From positions 1-15,518 of the forward strand of contig USQY01000043.1 of assembly GCA_900557045.1 (NCBI GenBank): a stretch of 15,518 bases of DNA, written 5' to 3'. The DNA comes from an uncultured Clostridium sp. (lineage in GTDB: Bacteria; Bacillota; Clostridia; TANB77; CAG-508). The notes under the pieces were generated by a model that worked only from the letters and a program-made list of their open reading frames with translations, did not search any database and was not told where the DNA came from. Position numbers and translations under genes: made by a program. Positions within the stretch are counted from its first letter, which is position 1, and every line of letters starts with the position of its first letter. Positions 7,992 to 15,496 of the stretch are shown piece by piece.

Positions 7992-8561
7992 TTATTTTAC
8001 CAATAAAATTCTTAACAATATAAATATGCATACTACAAATACTGCAAATAAAAGTATTCCAATTGGTGTTCTAAGAAAATTTATTATATTTCCTACCTTA
8101 GATATCTTGCATACTATTTTACCTTCAATTTCATCTTCAGAAAATTGATATCTAACACCTTCTTTTTCTGCAATTACCATTTTATTTAGTGTATTTATTT
8201 TCTTTGTTTCCACTATATTGTCACAATAATAAATATTTTTATCTTTATATACTATATGGTCTCCTTTTTTTATTTCATCTGGTTTATTTTTTTTAACTAT
8301 TACCAAATCTCCTTTTTGTGCAATATAGGATTGTGATTGTGATTCCATTATATAGAATTTATAGTTTAGAAATGATAAGTTTGATTCTACAGTAGTACAA
8401 AATAATGTAATTAATGTAATTGCAAGTATTAGAACTGATAATGTAAGTATTATTCCAATTTTTATTTTTGTTTTAATTATTGTTTTTTTGTTATTGTTGT
8501 TTGCTTCATTACTATTTATTTTATTAACTTTTATTTTCTTTTGTTCATTTTTGTTATACAT
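7992..8561 (-). CDS. S26B signal-peptidase-like membrane protein with degenerate active site
   Basis: 189 residues, first gene of the operon. The architecture copies SipW: an Asn/Lys-rich cytosolic tail (1-30), a membrane segment (about 33-53), an outside domain, and a second membrane segment (about 167-186). YKFYIMESQSQSYIAQKGDLVI (67-88) aligns with the SipW stretch around Ser124: the flanking M, I, GD and VI are kept, but the nucleophile position reads Gln and the M-E-P is gone. Where SipW has TVHRI this protein has YYCDNIV, and the KGD motif becomes AEKEG. The late strand and loop (EIEGKIVCKISKVGNII, compare SipW QIRGKVMFKLPKFGNAI) is well kept, so homology is solid. It is probably inactive and may act as a chaperone, scaffold or regulator of SipW. 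Neighbouring serines (75, 77) leave a small chance of altered catalysis. The ribosome site is AAAGGA. Confidence 0.75.
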   Translation of the reverse strand: MYNKNEQKKIKVNKINSNEANNNNKKTIIKTKIKIGIILTLSVLILAITLITLFCTTVESNLSFLNYKFYIMESQSQSYIAQKGDLVIVKKNKPDEIKKGDHIVYKDKNIYYCDNIVETKKINTLNKMVIAEKEGVRYQFSEDEIEGKIVCKISKVGNIINFLRTPIGILLFAVFVVCIFILLRILLVK

Positions 8562-8581
8562 AAAATAATCCTTTCATCTTG

Positions 8582-8595
8582 TTCTAAATTTAGAA
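8582..8595. promoter_or_regulatory. 14-bp perfect palindrome overlapping the -10 box
   Basis: ttctaaatttagaa reads identically on both strands. Its right end overlaps the -10 box (8592-8597) and its body covers the expected transcription start. That position fits a repressor operator for the fibre operon; the regulator is unknown. Confidence 0.55.
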
Positions 8596-8620
8596 TAACA
8601 CCTTCGACTTTTTTTGACAA
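8592..8620 (-). promoter_or_regulatory. Sigma-A promoter of the TasA/SipW operon
   Basis: On the minus strand TTGTCA (8615-8620) is followed after exactly 17 nt by TATTCT (8592-8597). The -35 matches consensus at five of six bases and the -10 at four of six. The predicted start lies about 25 nt before the first gene's ATG. No other equally good promoter was seen inside the operon. Confidence 0.7.
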
Positions 8621-8644
8621 GTTTTTTTTTAGAAAAAGTTTTTT

Positions 8645-8677
8645 TGTAATATTACTGTAATATTTCTGTAATATTTT
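8645..8677. promoter_or_regulatory. Three 11-bp direct repeats upstream of the operon promoter
   Basis: Positions 8645-8655, 8656-8666 and 8667-8677 each begin tgtaatatt and follow without gaps, a spacing of about one helical turn. The first two also form a perfect palindrome, aatattac-t-gtaatatt, at 8648-8664. They begin 24 bp upstream of the -35. This fits side-by-side binding of a dimeric regulator. The last copy, with the two bases before it, matches a 12-mer near the giant surface gene (5086-5097). Confidence 0.55.
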
Positions 8678-8702
8678 TTTTGTATTCTTTTTATTTTAAA
8701 TC

Positions 8703-8752
8703 AGTTACGGCAGTAAGTGTTTAAGTTGTTCAAAACACTTACTGCCGTAACT
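8703..8752 (-). terminator. 20-bp perfect hairpin after the M18 aminopeptidase gene
   Basis: 8703-8722 and 8733-8752 are exact reverse complements with a 10-nt loop. The stem starts 5 nt after the aminopeptidase stop codon and is the most GC-rich stretch nearby. On the minus strand the tract after it (GATTTAAAATAAAAAG) is a poor T run, so it may work as a weak terminator or 3'-end stabiliser. It separates the aminopeptidase gene from the fibre operon promoter. Confidence 0.6.
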
Positions 8753-8757
8753 ACTTT

Positions 8758-10161
8758 TTATTCCATCCAAAAAGCTTTATACATTTTATGTGCTGCAAAT
8801 ACATCAAATTTACTTGTAACTTCATATGGAGCATGCATTGATAGTACAGGAACTCCGCAATCTATAACATCCATTCCTTTATTTGCAAGAATGTATGCTA
8901 TTGTTCCTCCTCCACCTAAATCAACTCTACCTAATTCTGAAATTTGATATCTTATATTATTTTTTTCTAATAAATTTCTTACCCATGCTACAAATTCGGC
9001 ATTTGCATCAGATGCTCCAGATTTTCCTCTTGCACCTGTATATTTACTAATTCCAACACCTCTACCTAAATATGATGCATTATTTTTTTCTGAAGCTGTT
9101 GCATATATTGGATCTAACCCTGCATCAACATCTGCTGAAAGCATTTTAGAATTGCAAAATACCATGTCTAATAAATTTACTCTATTAATTCCCATTTTAT
9201 TTAAAATTACTGAAATAAATGTATCAAATACATGTGATTCCATTCCTGTATTTCCCATACTTCCTATTTCTTCTTTATCTACTATCATACATACTGCTGT
9301 ATTTTTAGGATTTTCTATTTCTAATATTGCTGTTAGTGAAGTATATACACATATTTTATCATCTTGACCATATGCTGCTACCATGCTATTATCAAGACCT
9401 AAACTTCTTGCTTTAAATGCTGGTACAAGCTCTATTTCTGAACTTAAAAAATCCACTTCTGTTATTCCATATTTTTTATTTAATATATTTAATATATTCA
9501 GTTTTACTTTTTCACTTACTTCGTTATCATCATAGGGAATACTTCCTATTAATAAATTTAAGTCTTCTCCTTTTATACCTTCTTTTAATTTACGTTCCAT
9601 TTGCTCTTGTGCTAAGTGTGGTAATAAATCTGTTATTGTAAATATTGGATCTATTTCATCTTCACCTATGCATATTTCAATTCTTTCGCCATTTGTTTTT
9701 ACAATAACACCGTGAATTGCAAGTGGTATTGTTGTCCATTGGTATTTTTTTATTCCTCCATAATAATGTGTTTTTAAATATGCGAATCCGCTATCTTCAT
9801 ATACAGGGTTTGGTTTTAAATCAAGCCTTGGTGAGTCTGCATGTGAACCTATAATGTGTAATCCATTTTCAATTGGTTGTGTACCAATTACTGCTAAATA
9901 AATGTTTTTATCTCTATTAATATAGTAAACTTTATCTCCTGGTTTTAATTTTGAAAATGTATTTATATCTTTGAACCCTTTTTTTTCAGCCATTTCTTTT
10001 GATGTTTGCACTATTTCTCTTTCTGTTTTTCCTTTATTTAAGAACCCTATATAACCATTACTGTAATTAAATATTTCATTTTTTTCTTCCTCTGTTAAAC
10101 CTTCCCATCCAACTTTTTTATCATTGAATAATTTTTTCTTTAATTGTGTACCTTCTGACAT
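8758..10161 (-). CDS. M18 family metallo-aminopeptidase (aspartyl aminopeptidase type)
   Basis: 467 residues, the normal length for bacterial M18 enzymes, and complete. Two-zinc active-site motifs are visible in order: His107 in GSHADSPRLD, the bridging Asp in AYGQDDK (267/268), the catalytic and zinc-binding Glu pair 297/298 in VDKEEIGSMG, Asp in SADVDAGLDP (344/346) and His443 in SMHAPYEV. The long middle segment (about 115-255) is the family's dimerisation and lid domain. There is no signal peptide, so it acts in the cytosol, trimming N-terminal residues (often acidic or hydrophobic) from peptides for amino-acid recycling. AAGGAG (10171-10176) supports the start. The gene is transcribed alone: the divergent mutase lies upstream and a hairpin follows the stop. 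Exact substrate preference cannot be read from sequence. Confidence 0.95.
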   Translation of the reverse strand: MSEGTQLKKKLFNDKKVGWEGLTEEEKNEIFNYSNGYIGFLNKGKTEREIVQTSKEMAEKKGFKDINTFSKLKPGDKVYYINRDKNIYLAVIGTQPIENGLHIIGSHADSPRLDLKPNPVYEDSGFAYLKTHYYGGIKKYQWTTIPLAIHGVIVKTNGERIEICIGEDEIDPIFTITDLLPHLAQEQMERKLKEGIKGEDLNLLIGSIPYDDNEVSEKVKLNILNILNKKYGITEVDFLSSEIELVPAFKARSLGLDNSMVAAYGQDDKICVYTSLTAILEIENPKNTAVCMIVDKEEIGSMGNTGMESHVFDTFISVILNKMGINRVNLLDMVFCNSKMLSADVDAGLDPIYATASEKNNASYLGRGVGISKYTGARGKSGASDANAEFVAWVRNLLEKNNIRYQISELGRVDLGGGGTIAYILANKGMDVIDCGVPVLSMHAPYEVTSKFDVFAAHKMYKAFWME

Positions 10162-10508
10162 ACTTTTTATCTCCTTGCATATTATATTTAGGTTTTTAAA
10201 AGGTTACCTATAAACCTTTATGTTTTATTAAATTATATCTTTTTATAATTTAATTATTATGCTAATATAATGTATTTTTTTTATTTTTTTCAGTTTTATA
10301 TTGGTAATTATATCACTACATTTTATCCAAAACAAGTGTGATTTATTCAAAAATGCTTGTTATCTTAATAATTATCTGTTATTATACACATATAATAAAA
10401 ATGCGAGGTAGGTGAGAACAATTCGCAGTATGCAAATCAAGTAAAAAATAAGTCTTATATAGTAGACTTTAAATACTATAAATATTATAATACGAGGTAG
10501 GTAGTAAT
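10162..10508. other. Divergent intergenic region between the M18 and phosphomutase genes
   Basis: These 347 bases contain no gene that I can support. The right part holds the mutase promoter and leader. The left part should drive the aminopeptidase gene: TATAAT-like boxes exist on the minus strand but none has a good -35. A small 7-bp hairpin (aaaggtt/aacctttt region near 10198-10219) lies in the aminopeptidase leader. The sequence cgaggtaggt occurs twice, at 10404 and 10493. Confidence 0.55.
10357..10385 (+). promoter_or_regulatory. Candidate sigma-A promoter of the phosphomutase gene
   Basis: TTGTTA (10357-10362) is followed after 17 nt by TATTAT (10380-10385). A perfect TATAAT also occurs at 10391-10396 but lacks a suitable -35. 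Either would give a leader of about 105-115 nt. Confidence 0.5.
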
Positions 10509-12233
10509 ATGAATTATTTAGAAAAATATAACTATTGGTGCAATAGTGCAACTTTTGATGAAAGTACTAAAAAAGAATTAGAGCAAATAAAAAATGATGA
10601 AAACGAAATTAAAGAGAGATTTTATAAAGATTTAGAATTCGGTACAGCAGGGCTAAGAGGCATTATCGGTGCTGGCACAAATAGAATGAATAAATATACT
10701 GTAACTAAAGCTACTCAAGGTTTAGCTAACTATATTTTAAAGACAGGGAAAGCAGATAAGGGAGTAGCAATAGCTTTTGATTCAAGGAATTTTTCTTCTG
10801 AATTTAGTATGTGGGCAGCTTTATGCCTAAATGCAAATGGAATTAAAACATATAGGTTTGATACTTTAAGACCAACTCCTGTATTATCATTTTCAGTAAG
10901 AGAATTAGGTTGTGTTGCTGGTATCGTTATTACTGCAAGTCATAATCCACCTGAGTATAATGGTTATAAAGTATATTGGGAGGATGGTGCTCAAATTGTA
11001 CCACCAATTGATGGTGAAATAATTTCTGAAGTTAATAATATTCAAGATTACTCTGAAATAAAAATGATAGATTTAGAAGAAGCTAAGGCTAAAGGATTAT
11101 ATAATGTTATTGGTGAAGAAATTGATATTAAGTATCTTTCTGCTCTTAAAAAGCTTGTTTTAAACCCTGACACAGTTAATTCTGAGGGTAAAAATTTAAA
11201 GATTGTTTATACTCCTTTACATGGTACAGGAAACATTCCTGTTCAAACAATTTTAAAAAGTTTAGGTTTTGAAAATGTGTTTGTAGTTCCTGAACAAGAA
11301 TTACCAGATGGTAATTTTCCTACTGTAAATTATCCTAACCCTGAAGATCCTAAAGCTTTTAATCTTGCTTTGGAGCTTGCAAAAAAAGTTGATGCAGACT
11401 TAGTATTAGCAACCGATCCTGATGCAGATAGATTAGGAGTATTTGCTAAAAACGAACAAAGTGGAGATTATGAATTTTTTACTGGAAATATGTCTGCTTT
11501 GTTTATTGCAGAATATGAGCTTTCTCAAAAAAAAGAAAAAGGGTTACTTCCTTCAAATGGAGCTATGGTTACTACAATTGTTTCTTCAAATTTAACACAT
11601 GCTATTGCTAAAGAATATAATATTAAATTATTTGAAGTTTTAACTGGTTTTAAATATATTGGTGAAAAAATAAAACAATTTGAACATGATAATTCATATG
11701 AGTATGTTTTTGGTTTTGAAGAAAGCTATGGTTGTTTAGTTGGAACACATGCGCGTGATAAAGATGGTGTTGTTGCTGTTATGAAAACTTGTGAAGCTGC
11801 TGCATACTATAAATCTAAAGGATTTTCTGTATTAGATCAAATGCAAAATATTTATAAAAAATACGGATATTACAAAGAAGGTCAAACAGCTTTAACTTTT
11901 AAAGGAATTGAAGGTGCAGAAAAAATTAAATCTATAATGGAAAATTTACGTAGTAACCCACCTAAAGAATTAGCTGGACTTAAGGTTTTAGCTTTTAGGG
12001 ATTATTTAACAAATGTTATTATTGATTATAGAACTAACCAGGCTTCTGAAACTGGTTTGCCTAAATCTAATGTATTATATTTTGAATTAGAAAATTCTAG
12101 TTGGTGCTGTGTTAGGCCTTCTGGTACAGAACCTAAAATTAAGTTTTATTATGGAGTTTGCACTGATAGTGAAATTGATTCTATTAATAGACTTTGCAAT
12201 TTGAAAGAACATTGGGGAAAACTTAGTTTATAG
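10509..12233 (+). CDS. pgcA: Phosphoglucomutase/phosphomannomutase (alpha-D-phosphohexomutase family)
   Basis: 574 residues, typical of the PgcA/PGM2-like branch. All four family loops are visible: the phosphoserine loop TASHNPPEYNG with Ser144, the magnesium loop DPDADR at 303-308, the sugar-binding loop GFEESYG at 402-408, and the phosphate-binding loop RPSGTEPKIKF at 536-546. GTAGLRG at 45-51 is the usual N-terminal signature. It interconverts glucose-1-phosphate and glucose-6-phosphate (possibly also the mannose forms), feeding UDP-glucose, glycolipid, teichoic acid and surface polysaccharide synthesis in the cytosol. The start is set by GAGGTAGG just upstream of the ATG. It is a single gene, the only plus-strand one here, followed by a strong hairpin. 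Substrate preference between glucose and mannose is not certain from sequence. Confidence 0.95.
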   Translation: MNYLEKYNYWCNSATFDESTKKELEQIKNDENEIKERFYKDLEFGTAGLRGIIGAGTNRMNKYTVTKATQGLANYILKTGKADKGVAIAFDSRNFSSEFSMWAALCLNANGIKTYRFDTLRPTPVLSFSVRELGCVAGIVITASHNPPEYNGYKVYWEDGAQIVPPIDGEIISEVNNIQDYSEIKMIDLEEAKAKGLYNVIGEEIDIKYLSALKKLVLNPDTVNSEGKNLKIVYTPLHGTGNIPVQTILKSLGFENVFVVPEQELPDGNFPTVNYPNPEDPKAFNLALELAKKVDADLVLATDPDADRLGVFAKNEQSGDYEFFTGNMSALFIAEYELSQKKEKGLLPSNGAMVTTIVSSNLTHAIAKEYNIKLFEVLTGFKYIGEKIKQFEHDNSYEYVFGFEESYGCLVGTHARDKDGVVAVMKTCEAAAYYKSKGFSVLDQMQNIYKKYGYYKEGQTALTFKGIEGAEKIKSIMENLRSNPPKELAGLKVLAFRDYLTNVIIDYRTNQASETGLPKSNVLYFELENSSWCCVRPSGTEPKIKFYYGVCTDSEIDSINRLCNLKEHWGKLSL

Positions 12234-12262
12234 TTTTAAAATTAGTTTAACTTGATTATTGA

Positions 12263-12310
12263 AATACTAAATGAGCTAAAGAATTGTCTTTAGCTCATTT
12301 AGTATTTTAT
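12263..12310 (+). terminator. Terminator between the convergent mutase and M14 genes
   Basis: 12263-12282 and 12287-12306 form a perfect 20-bp stem with an ATTG loop, and the plus strand continues TTAT after the terminal ATT. It lies 30 nt after the mutase stop codon. It may also stop transcription of the convergent M14 gene on the minus strand, where TATTTC follows. Confidence 0.8.
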
Positions 12311-12378
12311 AACTATTTGTTACATTGGCTCTAAAAGTAGTTTTTCAATTTCATGTTCACTTAGGTAAGTTAGCTATA

Positions 12379-13281
12379 CTATAACACCATCCCTAAAACT
12401 AAAATTTTAAAATTATTTTCATATATTTCATCAAATTGTGTTTCTGGTAATGGATTTTCACCAATCCCTGCCTCTATTGTATAACCAGGTTTACTGTATT
12501 TCTGAATAAACCAATCTTTATACCCCGCAAAACTTGAATTATAAGGAACATCAGCTAGAATATATCCACTAACCTCACTAAATTTTTTTCCTATATATTC
12601 AGCCTTTGGATGGGTATAGTTTTGAAAATTCCAATATATTTCTTTTCCTTGCGTATGATATGCTATAACTAATCTAAAATTATGTTTCAAAGTAAAATTA
12701 TACACTGCTAATGATTCTGGTGCAATTAATGGTTTATCTCCTACATAATCTCTTGGTGCTGGTTTATCAAATCCTTGTGCATATTTAATTTTTTTTGCCT
12801 GCTCCCAACCTGCTGGAAATTGTAAATTCAAATCCACACCCTCTATATTTGCTTTCCATCCACTTGGAAAAACTATATTGGGGAATTTTTTTGCAATTTC
12901 CTGTGCATTTTTATACGAGTTATCCACATTTTTTAAACTCCCTGTGACTAAATCAACACCATCTGGATTTATCATTGGAACTATATATAAACTTACATTC
13001 TCATACAAATCCCTTGCTTTAAATTCCATTAAATTTTTATTTTGTAGATATTGAAAACAATACTCTTTTATAAATTTCATTAATAACGGTGTGGTTATCC
13101 ATTCATTTGCATGAAATGAAGCATTATAAAATATTTCTTTTATTCCTGTACCTATTCTTATATATGGAATGCTCCTTCCTAGTACTGTATACCCTATATT
13201 TCCTATTTCTAAAAACGGATATATTATCTTTAGTTTTTGTATATCATCTTGAAGATTTTTATATGTATACCCTTTAAACAT
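12379..13281 (-). CDS. M14 zinc carboxypeptidase, gamma-D-glutamyl-diamino acid peptidase-like
   Basis: 300 residues. Zinc ligands His57 and Glu60 are in SFHANEW and His209 is in AYHTQG; the catalytic Glu270 is in TIEAGIG. NPDG at 105-108 and GVDLNLQFP at 148-156 are typical of the bacterial branch that cuts gamma-D-Glu-meso-diaminopimelate bonds in peptidoglycan stem peptides (relatives: Bacillus ENP1, E. coli MpaA). No signal peptide, membrane segment or LysM domain is visible, so it probably acts in the cytosol in muropeptide recycling, or inside the forespore or mother cell; that is inference. GGGAGGT about 6 nt upstream supports the start. A weak promoter (TATAAT at 13327-13332, minus strand) lies between this gene and the terminator of the upstream VanW gene, so it is likely expressed separately. 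Confidence 0.88.
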   Translation of the reverse strand: MFKGYTYKNLQDDIQKLKIIYPFLEIGNIGYTVLGRSIPYIRIGTGIKEIFYNASFHANEWITTPLLMKFIKEYCFQYLQNKNLMEFKARDLYENVSLYIVPMINPDGVDLVTGSLKNVDNSYKNAQEIAKKFPNIVFPSGWKANIEGVDLNLQFPAGWEQAKKIKYAQGFDKPAPRDYVGDKPLIAPESLAVYNFTLKHNFRLVIAYHTQGKEIYWNFQNYTHPKAEYIGKKFSEVSGYILADVPYNSSFAGYKDWFIQKYSKPGYTIEAGIGENPLPETQFDEIYENNFKILVLGMVL

Positions 13282-13355
13282 CTTATACCTCCCTGTATAA
13301 TATTCTTATATTACTTTAACTTATTAATTATATTCAAAATAATTCGAACTAATTC

Positions 13356-13395
13356 AAAAAACAGTTGAATTGACTAATAAATTCAACTGTTTTTT
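13356..13395 (-). terminator. Terminator of the VanW-domain gene
   Basis: 13356-13370 and 13381-13395 are exact 15-bp reverse complements with a 10-nt loop, and six T form the 3' side of the stem on the minus strand. It lies 37 nt after the VanW gene stop and before the M14 gene start. Confidence 0.75.
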
Positions 13396-13432
13396 ATTTA
13401 CTTTAGATTTATAAAAAATTTATTTTAAAAAT

Positions 13433-15382
13433 TTAATGAATTTTATATGTATCTGTAGATAGCCATGTTCTAGAAATTTCTACTCCATTTAAATACAAAA
13501 GTTTATATGTTTCAACTTTGTATTTTGTATCTGTTTTCGAAACTGTTCTAGAATATAATTTAACTTCATATTCAGTATCTTGTTTTAATCCATACACCTG
13601 GCAAGTTATACTTCCAGTTCCTACATATGCTACTACTTTTATTGGATAATCTCTATTATTTTTAAATTTAAAATCTTGTGTACCTATTGAAACCATTGCA
13701 TCTTGACCTGATGGCACATATGTTACTCCTAAAGAATGATTTCTTCTTTCTACTATTTCTAAATTTGCCCTTATAACTGCATTATACAAAGTAGTAGATA
13801 CTTGGCAAATTCCACCACCAATCCCTGTTGATAGTTCTCCATTCAAATATATTGTTGCCGCTTTATATCCTGTTTTTGTAGAACATTCTCCTATCAAATC
13901 ATTATACGAAAAAGTTTCTCCTGGCATTAAAACTACGCTATTAATACTTTTTGCTGCCAATGCTATATTAGTATTTCTATTTGCATCACTTGTTCCATAT
14001 TTTGTTGTAAAAGTAGATAATAAATCCGGATATGCACCTGAGTCTAAATCTGATAATTTAATTTGTGGATTTATTGTTTTTAATTGAATTTCATATTCAT
14101 CTTTATCTTCTAATAACAATTTTTTTGCTTGTTCTATACTCATGTCAAAATCTAATCCAATTTCTTCTTTATATATTCTATATGGATTAGTTGTATAATA
14201 TGCGTTTTTTGGTTTTTTATAGATTTCACTATGAATTTTTTCTATATCTATTTCTTTCTTTTTACAATGTTCAGTTTGTATTTCAAACTCTTTCTTATTT
14301 TCTGTAAATGATTTAATTACACTTTTAATAAACTCGTCTTTTTTTATTTGTATTCCATCTTTTCCATTTTTAATTATTAATTTATTTCCTTGTATTAAAT
14401 ATGTTGAGTCTAATGCTATTTCTGGAATTTCAACTTCAATTTCATTTATGACTTTTTCTAATAATTCTTCATCATATGTAAAATTAATATCTATATTACT
14501 TTTAAAAATTATACTACCCAAAATTTTATAATTATTTTGAACTATATCTTTTTCTCTTCCCAAATTATATGCTTTGTTTACCGATTCATTTATATCAAAT
14601 TTACCATTAATATCTTGTAAACTTAATTTTTTCTTATACTGTTTATAATTAATTGTAATATAGTTTTTTTCATTATTATTTAATTCATTTTCTAGTTTTT
14701 CTATTGCTTCATTTTTTGATAAATTTGATACTTCTATAGTATTTATAAATACACCTTTAATTATTTTATTACTATTTATATTTATCAAACTAAATACCGT
14801 AGAAAATATTACTATAAATAATATTAAAAATACAAGAATAAGAACTGTTATCAGTACTTTTTTAGTTTCTTTATTTTTTTCTGAATTTTTTTCCGAATTT
14901 TTTTCCGAATTTTTTTCTTGATAATTATTATAATCTTTTTTTACATTTTTTTCTTGGTAATTATTATATTGTGGAATGTTTTCCCTTTTTATTGCCTCAA
15001 TCTTTTTATTATTCATTCCATTTCCTGTACTATTTTCTTTTTCTCCATTATTTTTTTCTTTTTCAACTTTAATATTTTTATTTATTTCATTTTTTCTATT
15101 TTTAGGAATTACATTTTTCTCGTTCATTTTAATTTCATTATTATTTTTATTATAAATGTATTTATTTTGTGTACTTTTTAAATCTTTATTTTCTATATTT
15201 TTTAAGTTTTTATTTTCTATATTATTTTTATTATTTTTGGTATAATCCATATCTTTAACAAATTTAAACACCTGTGTATCTTGACTTAACTGTATATCTT
15301 TACTTACCTTCATAATATTAATAACTTCACTTTGTCTTTGGTTTTCTTTTTTTTCTATATCTTCTCTTTTTATTTTTTCCAT
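13433..15382 (-). CDS. VanW/YoaR-like membrane protein with peptidoglycan-binding-type repeats
   Basis: 649 residues. A long Asn/Lys-rich cytosolic tail (1-175) precedes one membrane segment (about 176-199). Outside are a YoaR/PG_binding_4-like region (about 205-375), a linker, and a VanW domain (about 463-600) with MPGETFSYND, GYKAATIYLNG, GIGGGICQVSTTLYNA and ERRNHS. A short G5-like tail (about 610-649, KVETYKLLYLNGVEISR) ends the protein. The VanW domain is widespread in Firmicutes and of unresolved biochemical function; a role at the cell wall is likely, while glycopeptide resistance is not implied. The start follows GGAGTAG (15386-15392). It has its own promoter and terminator, so it is a single-gene unit. 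The tail is oddly repetitive, with NSEK tetrapeptides at about 158-170 and a duplicated YNNYQEKN-like block. Confidence 0.9.
   Translation of the reverse strand: MEKIKREDIEKKENQRQSEVINIMKVSKDIQLSQDTQVFKFVKDMDYTKNNKNNIENKNLKNIENKDLKSTQNKYIYNKNNNEIKMNEKNVIPKNRKNEINKNIKVEKEKNNGEKENSTGNGMNNKKIEAIKRENIPQYNNYQEKNVKKDYNNYQEKNSEKNSEKNSEKNKETKKVLITVLILVFLILFIVIFSTVFSLININSNKIIKGVFINTIEVSNLSKNEAIEKLENELNNNEKNYITINYKQYKKKLSLQDINGKFDINESVNKAYNLGREKDIVQNNYKILGSIIFKSNIDINFTYDEELLEKVINEIEVEIPEIALDSTYLIQGNKLIIKNGKDGIQIKKDEFIKSVIKSFTENKKEFEIQTEHCKKKEIDIEKIHSEIYKKPKNAYYTTNPYRIYKEEIGLDFDMSIEQAKKLLLEDKDEYEIQLKTINPQIKLSDLDSGAYPDLLSTFTTKYGTSDANRNTNIALAAKSINSVVLMPGETFSYNDLIGECSTKTGYKAATIYLNGELSTGIGGGICQVSTTLYNAVIRANLEIVERRNHSLGVTYVPSGQDAMVSIGTQDFKFKNNRDYPIKVVAYVGTGSITCQVYGLKQDTEYEVKLYSRTVSKTDTKYKVETYKLLYLNGVEISRTWLSTDTYKIH
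14883..14918 (-). repeat. 12-bp tandem repeats in the VanW protein tail
   Basis: gaatttttttcc occurs in consecutive 12-bp steps from 14883, the third copy slightly changed. It encodes N-S-E-K repeats on the minus strand. Each unit holds a seven-base homopolymer run, a known type of slippage site. Confidence 0.8.
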
Positions 15383-15466
15383 AAACTACTCCACATATAC
15401 TTTATCTTTTTAATTATATATTTTTTTTTATTAATTATGCAAAATTATATTTAACTATTCCATATT

Positions 15467-15496
15467 ATTATACACATATTTTTTTTGTTTTGTAAA
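15467..15496 (-). promoter_or_regulatory. Sigma-A promoter of the VanW-domain gene
   Basis: On the minus strand TTTACA (15491-15496; five of six bases match) is followed after 18 nt by a perfect TATAAT (15467-15472). The predicted leader is about 75-80 nt, with a poly-A stretch and the GGAGTAG ribosome site. Confidence 0.65.

Noticed and set aside
10412..10444. Small gene starting with GTG in the phosphomutase leader
   Set aside because: It has only ten residues, the spacing between GAGG and GTG is too short, and there is no conservation evidence.
12322..12375. Minus-strand frame of 17 codons reading LTYLSEHEIEKLLLEPM after the M14 gene
   Set aside because: It is protein-like but has a stop codon just upstream and no start. 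The M14 protein already ends where its family normally ends, so there is no case for a frameshift. It could be a relic of a lost gene.
13433..15382. Vancomycin-resistance determinant
   Set aside because: The VanW domain is common in non-resistant Firmicutes, and no vanHAX-type ligase or regulator genes are present.
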